NCBI GenBank assembly: GCA_037178855.1
Contig: JASJZC010000004.1
Span: 4,960,001-5,024,000, forward strand
Direction of reading: 5' to 3'
Length of the DNA: 64,000 nt
Source: Oscheius sp. JU75
Lineage: Eukaryota > Nematoda > Chromadorea > Rhabditida > Rhabditidae
Shown one piece after another: positions 43,980 through 54,151 of this stretch (position 1 is the first letter of the stretch; every line of letters starts with the position of its first letter). Made by a program: the position numbers and the translations under genes. The notes beneath the pieces were generated by a model. The model saw nothing but the letters and a program-made list of their open reading frames with translations, was not told where the DNA came from and ran no database searches.

Positions 43980-46900
43980 ATGCCAGGCAACGAGATGATT
44001 CCACTGCCAGGGAGCAGGTATACTTTTCGAACTCTTTGGTAAGCAATCTGTCCCAGGTCCCCACCAATGTACGAGCTCTTCGCTCCCCGGATAAGAGAAC
44101 GATCTTCGATCAACGCAGATCAGGCTCTCATTCATATGATCAAAGTCATGATGGGGACTGGGATGCTCTCTTTGCCTCTGGCTTTCAAGCATTCGGGACT
44201 TTGGGTAAGTGGATTAGAGATGTTAGAGAGATAGAGACAGGGTAGAGAGACATATGGCAGAGAGACAGAGAAAGGGAGACAGAAAGACTTATATTCTCCT
44301 CTCGTGGTAGAAACTGGCGAAGCGTACGGGTAGTACAGAATCGTCAGGTAGTGTCTCCTCCAGCCATCGGCTCCCTGTCTGGTAGCCACGGTTCTGCCAG
44401 TCTCACTCTGCTGTTTGGTCTTTTCGGAGGTCTTCGGCATCGAAATCACTCGCGGATTCGAGGCCAACATCGGGAAAAGAGCAGGAGCAGAAGCATTCTG
44501 GACAGCTGGTGTACTCTTCGGGTCGAGACGGTACTATTTACTTGTAGTCGTCCATTCTGAAGATGATAGATGCGCATTAGTTTGGCTGGTAGCCTACCTG
44601 ACTTGAAGAGAGAAGAATAGTGGCACCACTATGAGATTCCAGAGAGACAAAGAGCCAAACGTAAGTCTTCCAACCGGTTCTTTCAAAACTTTATTGTACC
44701 ATCACCACAACCAAAGAATCACACTCAATAGTAGTAGTTGTAGTTGTAGGGGTAGTTGTAGCTGCTGTAGCCGCTGTAGTAGTTGTACGGGGTGTACGTG
44801 TACGAGGAATAGGGATAGTAGGACTGGTAGTTGTACTGTCTCTTCACACGATCGACTCTCTTCTCCAAGGCTCCAGGAAACTGTTTCTCATACTCAGAAA
44901 CCACTGGAAGAGAATAGGCAGACATGGCCAGTAGAGCAAGGAGAAGGAGAGAGAAGAGAGAACTCATGTTTGGATGTCTATCCCAACTTTCAGCTCTACT
45001 TTTATACTTGGAGAATAGGCTATTCGTAAAACTAGAGCCTGAAAATCCCTCCTCTTTTCGCCAAACATCGCGCCTGTTGACCGGCGGCTAATACCATTCG
45101 CTAAATTGTTTCCCGCATATGCGCCCTGGCTAGAATGGCGGTGCGCTGGTCTCTGTGTCGCATTCGTAAAGACCGAAGTGGTATCGGGAAGCTGAGATAT
45201 CATAGTCTTGTCAGTATCTAGTGGATCCTAAAGTCGGAGTCTTAGTCTACATGTTGGTACTTTTTGGGTTAAAGATGAGTAATACGGTTGTTTGTTTTTT
45301 TGTGTTAGCGTCGTCTTTGCCTAACAGCAATAAACCAAATAGGGATTCCCCTGGAAAATGTGGATAGAATGACCTTCAGTCTAACTCAAATCCAAATATT
45401 GACAGAGTACCGAGATAACCGGGTATTATAGGGTGATAGGTACACTTAGTACGGAGACGGGCTGGCAAAGAGGTAGACAGACAAAAACAATGATACCGGC
45501 AGACAGAATATGAAATAGTTGGTGACAGGAAAAAAGAGTCTAACTAAACGACAAGAGCTGTAATTGACAGTATAAACTATTCTAGCTGGGGTTAATTCTT
45601 CTTGTGTGCATCTGTCTCATCTGCATCTTCTGTACTAGACAGCTGGTCTTCGCTCAACACTACATTGGCTATCTGTTAGTTCTCCTCCTTGCAAAATTAC
45701 CTAAAGTTCAGGAAATCCCAGCAGAGAATGGACTACGCCAACGTGATGAGATCCGCTGTTGAGCTTGGACCCCCGTGGATCAGGGAACGCGGCTATTTTT
45801 GGAAGTAGTCGATGCAAATACGGCGGCACATATCATAACTTTCAGACAAGTGGTCAATGTTAACATGTTCGTAGCCCAGTTCGGTTTCTGCTGCGTCTAT
45901 TTTGTTTTCATGGCCGACAATCTGAAGCAGTTCTTCGACCAGACCTCGAACATTCATATCTCCCAGGCTGGCTGGATCGCACTGCTTCTGGTCCCGATTA
46001 TGGGATTGTGTACAATCAGGGAACTGAAGGTAGTACAGGACTAGTGCAATGAACATGAGAACTTTAGGCTCTGGCTCCTTTGGCAGCTGTGGCAAACTTT
46101 GTCTATCTTATTGCTGTAGTGATCGTTCTTCAACAGCTCTTTGTCTTCGAGTGAGTTGGAGAGTCTGACAGTGATAGACAATGACAGTACATCTTCTAAT
46201 TCAGTCGTCCATCCTGGTCACTGCCAGCCGTGGGAGAATGGTCGTCTCTGCCCCTCTTCTTTGGAACTGTCATGTTCGCCTTCGAAGGAGTTGCTGTAGT
46301 CCTACCCATCGAGAACCAGATGAATGAGCCTATCCATTTCATCACCTCCAACGGTGTCCTGAACACTTCCTGCTTCCTCGTCCTCATCCTCTACTGCACT
46401 GTCGGATTCTTCGGCTACCTCCGATTCGGAGACGGGATAATGGACACTTTGACACTCAATCTTCCTCAGACATCGTTAGTTTGTTTATAGGAAGAACATG
46501 AAGTTTCAGGTTTTACCAATGCATCAAAATCATGTTCGTCGGCTGCATTCTGGTCTCCTACCCCCTTCAGTTCTACGTCCCGATGGAGAGAGTCGAGAAG
46601 TTCATCAAGAGAAAGGTTGTCCCAGAGAAGCAGGAGAAACTCATCTATGCTGCGAGATTCTTCGGAGTCCTTTTCACTTGTGAGTTCCCTAAACATTTTG
46701 GGCCAGAAACTGTTAGAACTTGAATTCCAAGTGATGCGCGTCTACAGTGAATAGTCTGGTAGTCAGTCCTGCACGGGTGAGGCTATTCCCAGCTGCAATT
46801 ACAATACGAATGGGAAGGGTCAAGCTACAAAATGGTCTGGTTGACTACTGTGCAACGGTTGCTCGGAATACTCGCCCATTCCAGGTCTCATGGCAGAGCT

Positions 46901-47172
46901 CATCCCCCACCTTGCTCTCTTCATCTCCCTGGTTGGTTCAGTTGCTGGAACTTCCTTGACCCTCGTCTTCCCTCCGATGATTGAACTCCTCTGCTGCTAT
47001 TCCAAGTGAGAAGTCCAAAACAATACAAACAAAGAATTTTAGAGAATCCCTGACCCCTTGGATCTGGGCCCGCAACATCGGACTGATGATGTTTGCCATT
47101 GTCGGCTTCGCGACAGGAACCTACGCCAGTATGGTCCAAATTATCGAAGCTTTCGGAAAACACGACGTCTAG
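43980..47172 (+). CDS. SLC36-type proton-coupled amino-acid transporter
   Basis: Eleven-TM amino-acid/H+ symporter, expected on lysosome or plasma membrane. Exons in phase: 43980-44017, 44057-44214, then a 1.37-kb intron, about 45591-45666, about 45701-45800, 45846-46029, about 46066-46150, about 46205-46471, about 46508-46680, about 46882-47008, about 47040-47172. Landmarks: IHMIKVMMGTGMLSLPLAF (TM1), a TM2 helix LGLILLVCICLICIFC, MDYANVMRSAVELGP, QFGFCCVYFVFMADNLKQ, FGTVMFAFEGVAVVLPIENQ (conserved family motif), CTVGFFGYLRFG, SLVGSVAGTS and PWIWARNIGLMMFAIVGFATG. The start ATG gives the acidic-free N-terminus MPGNEMIPLPG. Its long intron contains a complete antisense gene for a Tyr-rich peptide. 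An exon between 46680 and 46882 may be missing. Confidence 0.85.
44530..44640 (+). repeat. Dispersed repeat family A, copy 3 (short)
   Basis: TAGTCGTCCATTCTGAAGA, TAGATG, GTTTGGCTGGTAGCCTACCT and AACTTGAAG/GACTTGAAGAG match 50780-50850; then AGTGGCACCACTATGAG recalls the end of family B. It appears to be an internally deleted copy that joins the two ends. Confidence 0.55.
44725..44967 (-). CDS. Tyr-rich secreted peptide precursor, 80 aa, nested in the SLC36 intron
   Basis: Uninterrupted 80-codon frame. MSSLFSLLLLALLAMSAYS is a signal peptide; a short spacer ends with dibasic sites LEKRVDRVKR; the last 37 residues are a run of Tyr, Asn, Ser and Pro beginning QYNYQSYYPYSS and ending NYNYYY. 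This is a classic precursor layout (signal, spacer, KR, product), so the released product would be a Tyr-rich peptide, possibly cross-linked into cuticle or eggshell, or a neuropeptide-like protein. A TATA box lies 32 bp upstream of the ATG and AATAAA at about 44690 lies 35 bp beyond the stop codon. It is wholly inside the long intron of the SLC36 gene on the other strand. Confidence 0.8.
   Translation of the reverse strand: MSSLFSLLLLALLAMSAYSLPVVSEYEKQFPGALEKRVDRVKRQYNYQSYYPYSSYTYTPYNYYSGYSSYNYPYNYNYYY
44999..45006 (-). promoter_or_regulatory. TATA box of the Tyr-rich peptide gene
   Basis: TATAAAAG on the minus strand, 32-39 bp before the ATG at 44967. The 5' untranslated region should be only a few bases. 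Confidence 0.65.
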
Positions 47173-49072
47173 AAAAAATAGTAATAGTAGAGATCTCCCC
47201 CCTCGTTTGGCTGTTGAATAAAAGAAGGATGAAAGCACGTAGAAAGGTCATCTGTCAATTAGACCCTTTGCTACTGTTTGCGGTGTACTATTTGCCTCGC
47301 AGTCGATCCCCGTTCAGTCAAGATTATCACCGTGCATTGCTCCAAAACGTCTCTCTCTCTTCCCCAAAAAGATGCCCGTCTTCCTATCGCGACTTTTGTT
47401 TGGCTTTAGAGGCAGGTCCTGTGTTTGGTTTCGCACAGCCTTCCAGCGCATGTGACTTTTCTTTGAAGGCCGACGGTCTGGACAAAACAGCTCTCTCCCT
47501 CGCTTTTTGTAGCCTCGAGATTCTTCCCTCAGTCTCTCTGTCCTACAGTCTGTTTCATCTTTTTCCCACCAACATAAATGATGAGCATCAACGATTTCCA
47601 ATAGCGTGTGTACTAATACGGGTGCCGCTATCAGTGCCAGCGCTTCGTCACAGAGACACAATGTGTCGTGGGGGCGTCTATTCCGTAGCTGAGTCAGGCC
47701 TTGTTCCCCGTTATTTCTCGGCAATCGTACTATTTTCGAAGCATAGTTTCTAAATAGAAACTGGCTTTGATCACTGTCAATACTCAGTTTACTCGACTTG
47801 CTTTTGTTTGCACAGCCCAACTGCACATGTTCCTTTCTATTAGAGTGGTCAGATAGAGACAGATTCCTTGTTCAAGCATAACCAATTTCTGTTTCGAAGT
47901 TTCAGCCAACGGCTCATAGCCGACCAAAGTGCATTTCCTTTTCATTTCAGTTACGTTTCCATCTCACAATCAGTTAAAATTGTTAAAAGCGGGTTCCACC
48001 GCGCTCCCTACCATTGTTATGAGCTATTAGCTAGCTTCTAATCGCCATTTTTGCATTATGGATTACCCCTCAGTGTTTGTAGAAATTGCTTTGAGCGCCT
48101 CGTATACTGCGAGCTGTTACCATCCACCTTGTTCGAGTAGGATTCTAAAGATACTACAGATCTATCCCAAGAACCCTTTTCGGTCTTTTAACCAATTTTA
48201 GAATCAACAACTTTCTAGAGCAAACATTCTTGTCAAGAAGCCCAATATTTCCCATTTCTTCTAATTTGAAGTCATACCAGCCGTCTACGAAGGCTTTGCC
48301 GTCCCTTACTTAGGGTGATTTAGCATTGACAGCAGGCGGCTTCGCCGTTTCTCTAATAGCTTAAGTTCCCAGGTTTCTCCTAAAGCTGACTTGTCAACTA
48401 AACCCTTGACATGACACGACTTGCCAGCATTTTTGCTCGTGATGGCGGTAGGACGAACACGACGATTGCGCTTTAGAATTGTAGCCCTAAACTTCGAGCC
48501 TAATCAGTTATGCGGTAGGGGAGGGCCTGTTTGTTCTGCCTTTCCGCCTTATCTGTTTTCCCTATTGATCAAGACTACGAGAGCCTGTCGCCCCTCGGCG
48601 ACTGCTTCCCATTGCGCGACAACAAAAAAGACCTCTCCCCTTGACAAGAAAATATCATTCTCTGACCATTAGACACCAGCACGGCTTGATCTGCTTTCCC
48701 AGCTCGTGTCTCTCCTGCTGCGTATACCTGCATTTACATATCGAACCGCGAGGGCAAACAGAGTCGTGGGGCCCCGTCGGTGGTCCCGTCTCCTGCTGTA
48801 GCCAGCCGACTGGCTACTCTAACCCCTTGAGTCCACTTATCCCCACTCTCCACGTATGATCTCGGTGATTCATCCTATGACTCCTTCTTTGGAAATTCTC
48901 TTATCGATCTCTCTTTTGAACCAACAACTTTCAGAAACCGTTTCCTCTTCCAGTGACTACCGTCTCTATACTATTTTTTTTTTCGGTTTTGAGGTCAGTT
49001 CACTCCCGTAGTCTTTTGAATACGTATGTTCAGAGAGTAATGTCCTCAGCGTGCCCCGGCTGAATCCCAGAG
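47173..49072. other. Intergenic with a family C repeat copy
   Basis: No gene recognised. Two long overlapping frames (plus 47058-47753 and minus 47314-47826) lie on opposite strands over the same DNA and show no domain or splice partner. A repeat copy is at 48275-48455. Confidence 0.4.
48275..48455 (+). repeat. Dispersed repeat family C, copy 2
   Basis: Same-orientation partner of 240-425: GTCTACGA, GGCTTTGCCGTCCCTTA, CATTGACAGCAGGCGGCTTC, TAAGTTCCCAGGTTTC, GCTGACTTGTCAACT and TTGACATG blocks in order. Confidence 0.7.
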
Positions 49073-52000
49073 ATGTCCTGTAACCCATGTTGTTGTAGTT
49101 TAAAGGACAGCGCCGTTACTATAGGCATATGGAGTGTGGTGAGTTCATTGTTTTAGAGTTTTTGAAGAGTACTTGGATTACAAAACAGTGAGACTCTGTT
49201 GAGATCAATAGAAATGTCGACTAAGACATGAAGACTAAAACAGACAGATATTCAGAAAGACACAGAAACATAGCGGTAGAAAAAGAAGGCAACATTGAGG
49301 ACATCTAGACAAGAAAAACAGATTGACAAAGAAACACAAAGTCCAAGAGTTAGACACTGAAGAACAGGGAAGCGGAGAGACAGTGTGTCAAAGACTCAAA
49401 ATGATAGAAAAACACAGTCACTTAGGGAAGGAAGTGAGTCAGAGCGACAAATTTCCAAGACATTCACGCGCTTACCCCGAAAATCTGCTGCTACAGGTGT
49501 ACTCGGTGGCCTCTTTGGCCCTCTTCAGCTGGCAGACGTACGTGCTCAACAATTGTCGGGCCGTCGTGATGGCCCAGTCGAATCTCCAATGCGAATGGGA
49601 CTGCCCCTGTGTTGGTGCCTCAACCGCCCGGACCACGGCCATCATCGAAGGTTTCTATTCCTTTTTCTGGCAAAATGTGGTTGGGGCGGAGGAGAGCGTA
49701 GCGTGGGTCCTTTGAGCGCGTCATCTGCCAGCTGAAGCCGAGTCACTTTTGAGTTTTTGATGGTTTGAAGTGAAAAAAGTTTAGGTGTTCTCAATCGCGC
49801 AACTCGGCATCATGGGCTGGCAGATGGCGGCCATCAAGTACGAGAAGGACCGCGCCGCGAATACCCTCCTCCCCAACTACAACACCTACGGGAAATATGA
49901 TGTCCCGTCGTATTATGAGTCCTACTGGCAGAGTCCAGAGGAACGATACTATATAGGTAACGGTCTTTTAAAGTGAGAATATCCTGCTGGCTACTTAGCT
50001 AACAATAAGTTCATGTATACGGAAAAAATCTGAGCGGACTTTGCTCGGTTAGCGCTTTGAATATGAAACAGAAAGAGCCGAGTTCGGCTGCCGCTTAGGT
50101 TTGATCATTCTGTACGTTCACGAACCCCTCGAAAAATTTTTAGAGCTTTAGTTGGTCCAGAAAACTGTTTTCTCTCGTTGTTTCAATCAAGCGTTTGATT
50201 TTACCACAATTCTCATGTGTAAAGTAGGATCTCTCGTACTGTCTTGACTGTTCGAATTCCGTAGATTGACCAAGTGAAACTGAGAAAAATTACAGTAAAC
50301 AAGAGTAGGCAATCCCTTCTTTGTAAGTGTTAGACCTTATCTATTGAATCTATTGGTAATCTATTGAATGCAATAGCTTTTCAAAGTAACCGTCGGGCCC
50401 ATTGTTGAGTCAAATAGCCTATACGTCCTTTTTGGGGTAAGACCCCACAGAGCTGTGGCTGACTCACCTCCACCACCCAGCCGGTGCCTTGTTTGTTTTG
50501 AGTCTGCTTACATAATAAAGTCAACAAGACACTCCGAGCCTAGAGGTCCGTTAGTCAGCTGTGGACTTGAAGAACAAACAACACCGGGGAAAGAAACCAT
50601 ATCGTTTACAGGTCTCTTCATAATTCAAGTACTATGTCTCATCTCGGTCTTCTTTCTACTGTTTGCGGCCGTGGCCATGATCTGGGGAGTTCACACGGTG
50701 AGTCATAGAGGGGAGAGACAGAGAAATTGGGAGTCAATAGCTCCTGACGGAGCACATACTGGAGCGGTTCAATTTTCTCGTAGTCGTCCATCCTGAAAAC
50801 GGTAGATGTGTTTTGACTGGTAGCCTACCTAACTTGAAGGGAGAAGAAGAACCGTATAGGTCTGGCGAAGCTGGAGTCAATGGCGCTCCCGTTTCTGGGT
50901 CTTAGAGTTGACAAGTACAGGATTTAGTAGACCTTTTTTGGAGTATTTGTGTAGCTTTGAATTCGGAACTCTCTAAATTAGTTTTCTAGCAAATGACGCT
51001 GCTAGTTGATAGATAGACAGTAGTAAACATCTTTTTTTCAGTGGTCAAAGTACCTGGTCTGGCCCTGGTTCCCCTGCATGGTCTGCTCCATCCTCTCGTC
51101 TCTTGCATACTGTATCATGTGGTGGGCCGGTGATGTCCGAGACTACTGGCTGGCGCTGACTATCATCGAGATCATTGGAGTCTTTGTCAATGTAAGCCCA
51201 ATGTTCAACTTTAAAGACTCTTTTAGGTCTATTGCATAGTGGTAGTGCTGATGTACTACCGAAAGATTGACGCCACGACTCGCGAGTTTGAGGGAAAGGG
51301 AAGAGGGAGCAGCAGAAGACGGCGAAGACCCTACTCCAGTCGGAGAGATCTTCTGGAATTGAGTGACCAATACCCTCCACCACTTCCAGTCGATCCGAGA
51401 GCCAGGAGTCCTTATCCGAACAAGACACCCTATCCTCCCTACGGAGTAGTCCAGCCTCTGCATCAGCCCTATCCGTCTCCGTATTCTCCAGCCGGAGTGC
51501 CACAGACGCCACTACCACTCCCTCCGAGCTACACTCCCTATCCTCCAGACCCAAATGAGGTGCAGGTGGTCAACTATGCTCGGGAACCAAAAAAACCTTC
51601 GTTTGATTCGGCTGATGAGGATCCAGTCAGGAATTGGGTCAAGACACAGCAGAAGATTGAGAGGGCTGAAGCCAACAGTGAACCGATCTCTCCAATCCGG
51701 GAGGAACCGGTCAAAGTCTTCCCTATGCAGCATTCACTGTCGGTTCCATCGATGTTCGACGGCTCATTGGTCTCTCACAAGGACTGTGACCACAGGCACC
51801 ATCACCACAGGAGCTCCTCGAGACGGAAACGGTCGAAGAGTCGTCATCGGGACCGATCTCCTTCCTCAGAAACTGAGTTCGATAGAGACAGACGTCGGAG
51901 CAGTAGTCGACATCGGCATCGGAGTAAGAGCCGATACTCAGAGTCAGAGTTCACAGCGACCACTGACCATCGGGACAGAGACCGAGATAGACGTGATAGA

Positions 52001-52743
52001 GACCGGGACAGGGATCGAGATAGACGTCACCGGGATGATGACCGTTACCGAAGAGACGAGGACGAGAGGAGGAGCAAGAGACATCGAAGCAGGAGGAGAG
52101 AAGACGATGATGATCGGGATAGTAGGAGGAAACATAGACATGGACGGGACAAAGACAGGAGGGAGGAGGAGAGACCAGTTCCTGTGTGAGTTCAGTTTTT
52201 TGGGGTACTGTTGGGACTACGGTAGTCGGCACGTACTTTTTCAGGCAGTTTCAAAAAATCTTTCAAACAATCATAATCTCAAAGAAATGTCATGATTTTT
52301 CTGGTATTTACGGTGTCATCTTGAAGCTCTTACAGCCAGAAAGACGATTTAATGACTTTCAAGGGAAGTGCCCTTCGTCAGACAAAAATGGAATTTTCGC
52401 GCGGCGGCCGCATCTGGATCCAAGCGCGCATCCCAGAATACCTTCTTCATGATAAAACTGTTTTTCAGAGTTCCTGAGCCCCCTCAACAACCAGAAAACG
52501 GTTTTCCGGGCTTCGTAGTCCCTCAGCACATTGTCATTCCCCCGTCTTCTGGTGAACGAGGCCCCGATGGACAGCCACTGCCCCAGAAATTCCAAATCAA
52601 CTCGGAGATCACGATCAATTACGACCAGCAACAACAGCAGCAGGCTGAGCAGGAGCCTTATAGAAGACGTTTTCCTGTAAGTTTCTCTCCTAAAACTTTA
52701 CAAAAGTGTCATTTAGCCAATGCAAATAACGTCCAACGTCTAA
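49073..52743 (+). CDS. Four-TM membrane protein with Arg/Asp-repeat cytosolic tail
   Basis: Exons in phase: 49073-49138, 49497-49650, 49784-49955, 50612-50699, about 51042-51190, 51228-52187, 52470-52678, 52717-52743. MSCNPCCCSLKDSAVTIGIW starts with a Cys cluster likely to be palmitoylated, then TM1; a loop with conserved Cys (CEWDCPC); a second segment (SIAQLGIMGWQMAAIKYEK) with a Tyr-rich stretch (YYESYWQSPEERYY); TM helices LFIIQVLCLISVFFLLFAAV and VWPWFPCMVCSILSSLAYC; and a last helix LTIIEIIGVFVNVYCIVVVL. The cytosolic tail of about 390 residues is Pro/Tyr-rich (PPPLPVD, YPSPYSPAGVP) and then a strikingly long run of Arg/Asp/Ser/His (DRDRDRDRDRRHRDDDRYRR, SKSRHRDRSPSS), a phospho-regulated RS/RD-type low-complexity region. 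I do not know the family; nematode Cys-rich four-TM proteins are the nearest likeness. Confidence 0.7.
50780..51010 (+). repeat. Dispersed repeat families A and B together
   Basis: Begins with the family A block (TAGTCGTCCATCCTGAAA, GGTAGCCTACC) and runs directly into family B (AGTCAATGGCGCT, TTTGAATTCGGAACTCTCT, AATTAGTTTTCTAG, GACGCTGCTAGTTGA). This suggests A and B are two 5' and 3' parts of one longer element. It lies in an intron of the four-TM gene. Confidence 0.55.
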
Positions 52744-52850
52744 CAACAATTTGATATACGCGTCGATCTCATGACTTTGTATACTGATGAGCATGCCATA
52801 TCGTTTTATTCAATAAAGTTTGTGTATTTTTTTTTTTTGAAAAATAGACG

Positions 52851-52860
52851 CTATATATAG
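52851..52860 (+). promoter_or_regulatory. TATA box of the Thr/Ala/Pro-rich gene
   Basis: CTATATATAG about 40 bp upstream of the ATG at 52895, following by about 40 bp the AATAAA (52811-52816) of the preceding gene. Confidence 0.5.
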
Positions 52861-52894
52861 AGGAGATTTGCAAGAGAAATAGTTACAACTCACC

Positions 52895-53917
52895 ATGGCT
52901 TTCCTCTACGTGCTGATAGTCGTGGCCATAGCGATTGCTACCTACCTCTTCTATCGCCAGGTCCTCCAAGAGCAGACTCCGGCTACTGCCAATGAGGTGA
53001 CAGCTACAACCACGGCAGTCTATACTGCTCCCTGTTCAGGACCTCGGCCAGGATCTCGACTCATTGTCTCTCGAAACGTGATATGAGGCAGAGGAAGAAT
53101 AAATCGTTCTTCCCGATCACTGTTCTTCCTCCAGCCCCGTGTCCAGCTCCTGGACAGAGAGAGTATGAGACGATCCCGGCTTCTGCTCCTCTACCTGATA
53201 GTACCATGCTGATTCCAGTCGAAAAAGTTCCGGAGCCACTTAGAGAAGAGAAGACACAAGAGCCTCAGCCTCCAGTATTTGCTCCAGCTCCGGAGATGGA
53301 TGTCCAGACGGCCAAGAACATTAGTGAACAGGCTACGAATAGAGTTACTGCGGCTCAGGGCACTAGCGACCCAAAGGAGGGCACCGATGTCAAGACGGCT
53401 GAACGTATTCCGTTCACTGAATGCTCTGATGAGAATACTGCCAAGCCTATGGTAGGTTTTAAACAGCCTGTACTCATTGAAAAGGGGCTACTTGATTCCT
53501 TGACTATTCGTTCCTATGTCCTGACTTGACTGATTTGTTTCCGGAGTGTCTCTTTCTTTCCCTTGAAAGCTTGGTCGAGCTTGCGAAGATGAGAGTAATT
53601 CTGTCAAGAACACGATATGAGAATGACAGCTTAGCTTGATAGTGGCTAGAACATTGACATGCCCATCTGACCTGTCTCTCAGCCCCTCTCAAAGTTCCCT
53701 CCTCCACTCCAGAGACGACTATCGAAGAGAATAAGCCTGCCACCATCGAGGCTACCTCTGCTCCAACTACTAGACTAGCACCACCGCCACCACTACGAGC
53801 ACCTATACCTCTACTGCTCCTTCCACAGCTCCTTCCACTGCTCCCGAAGGAGCTGCCCCAGTTGTTACACCTGCTCCCGAGAAGAAGGAGAAGGAAAAGA
53901 GAGAGGCAACCAAGTAG
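52895..53917 (+). CDS. Thr/Ala/Pro-rich single-pass membrane protein
   Basis: The ATG at 52895 opens a single TM segment (MAFLYVLIVVAIAIATYLFY) after which comes a disordered Thr/Ala/Glu/Pro-rich tail (EQTPATANEV, EKVPEPLREEKTQEPQPPVF, VQTAKNISEQATNRV) ending STAPEGAAPVV...EKEKREATK. Splicing inferred by eye: a donor near 53032 and an acceptor near 53132, and a second intron from about 53452 to about 53775. Both joins are uncertain; alternative frames across 53640-53770 are also open. No domain. Low-complexity composition makes a structural, extracellular or cytosolic linker role likely but unproven. Confidence 0.5.
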
Positions 53918-54151
53918 TTCAAATAAAAAGGGAGAAAAAAGTTTTATTATTAGGTGATTATCATAATGGGGTATCGCATTGCACATGTGTGGGAGAATCG
54001 TCGCGGGAAAGACATACAGGGATAGTGACTCTTATTAAAGTGTGGGTATATACATACCAAAGAAATCCCAGAAACAGAGGAAGAGTACATGTATGGGAGA
54101 GAGGGAGTAACCGTTTGATGCGTTTTTGGGGGATGGAATCGTAAAGTATGT

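Noticed and set aside
47058-47826. Two long overlapping frames on opposite strands
   Set aside because: Both overlap each other and the end of the SLC36 gene, show no domain, and lack splice partners.
51555-52295. 246-codon frame in the four-TM gene
   Set aside because: An out-of-frame reading of the Arg/Asp repeat region; repetition keeps several frames open.
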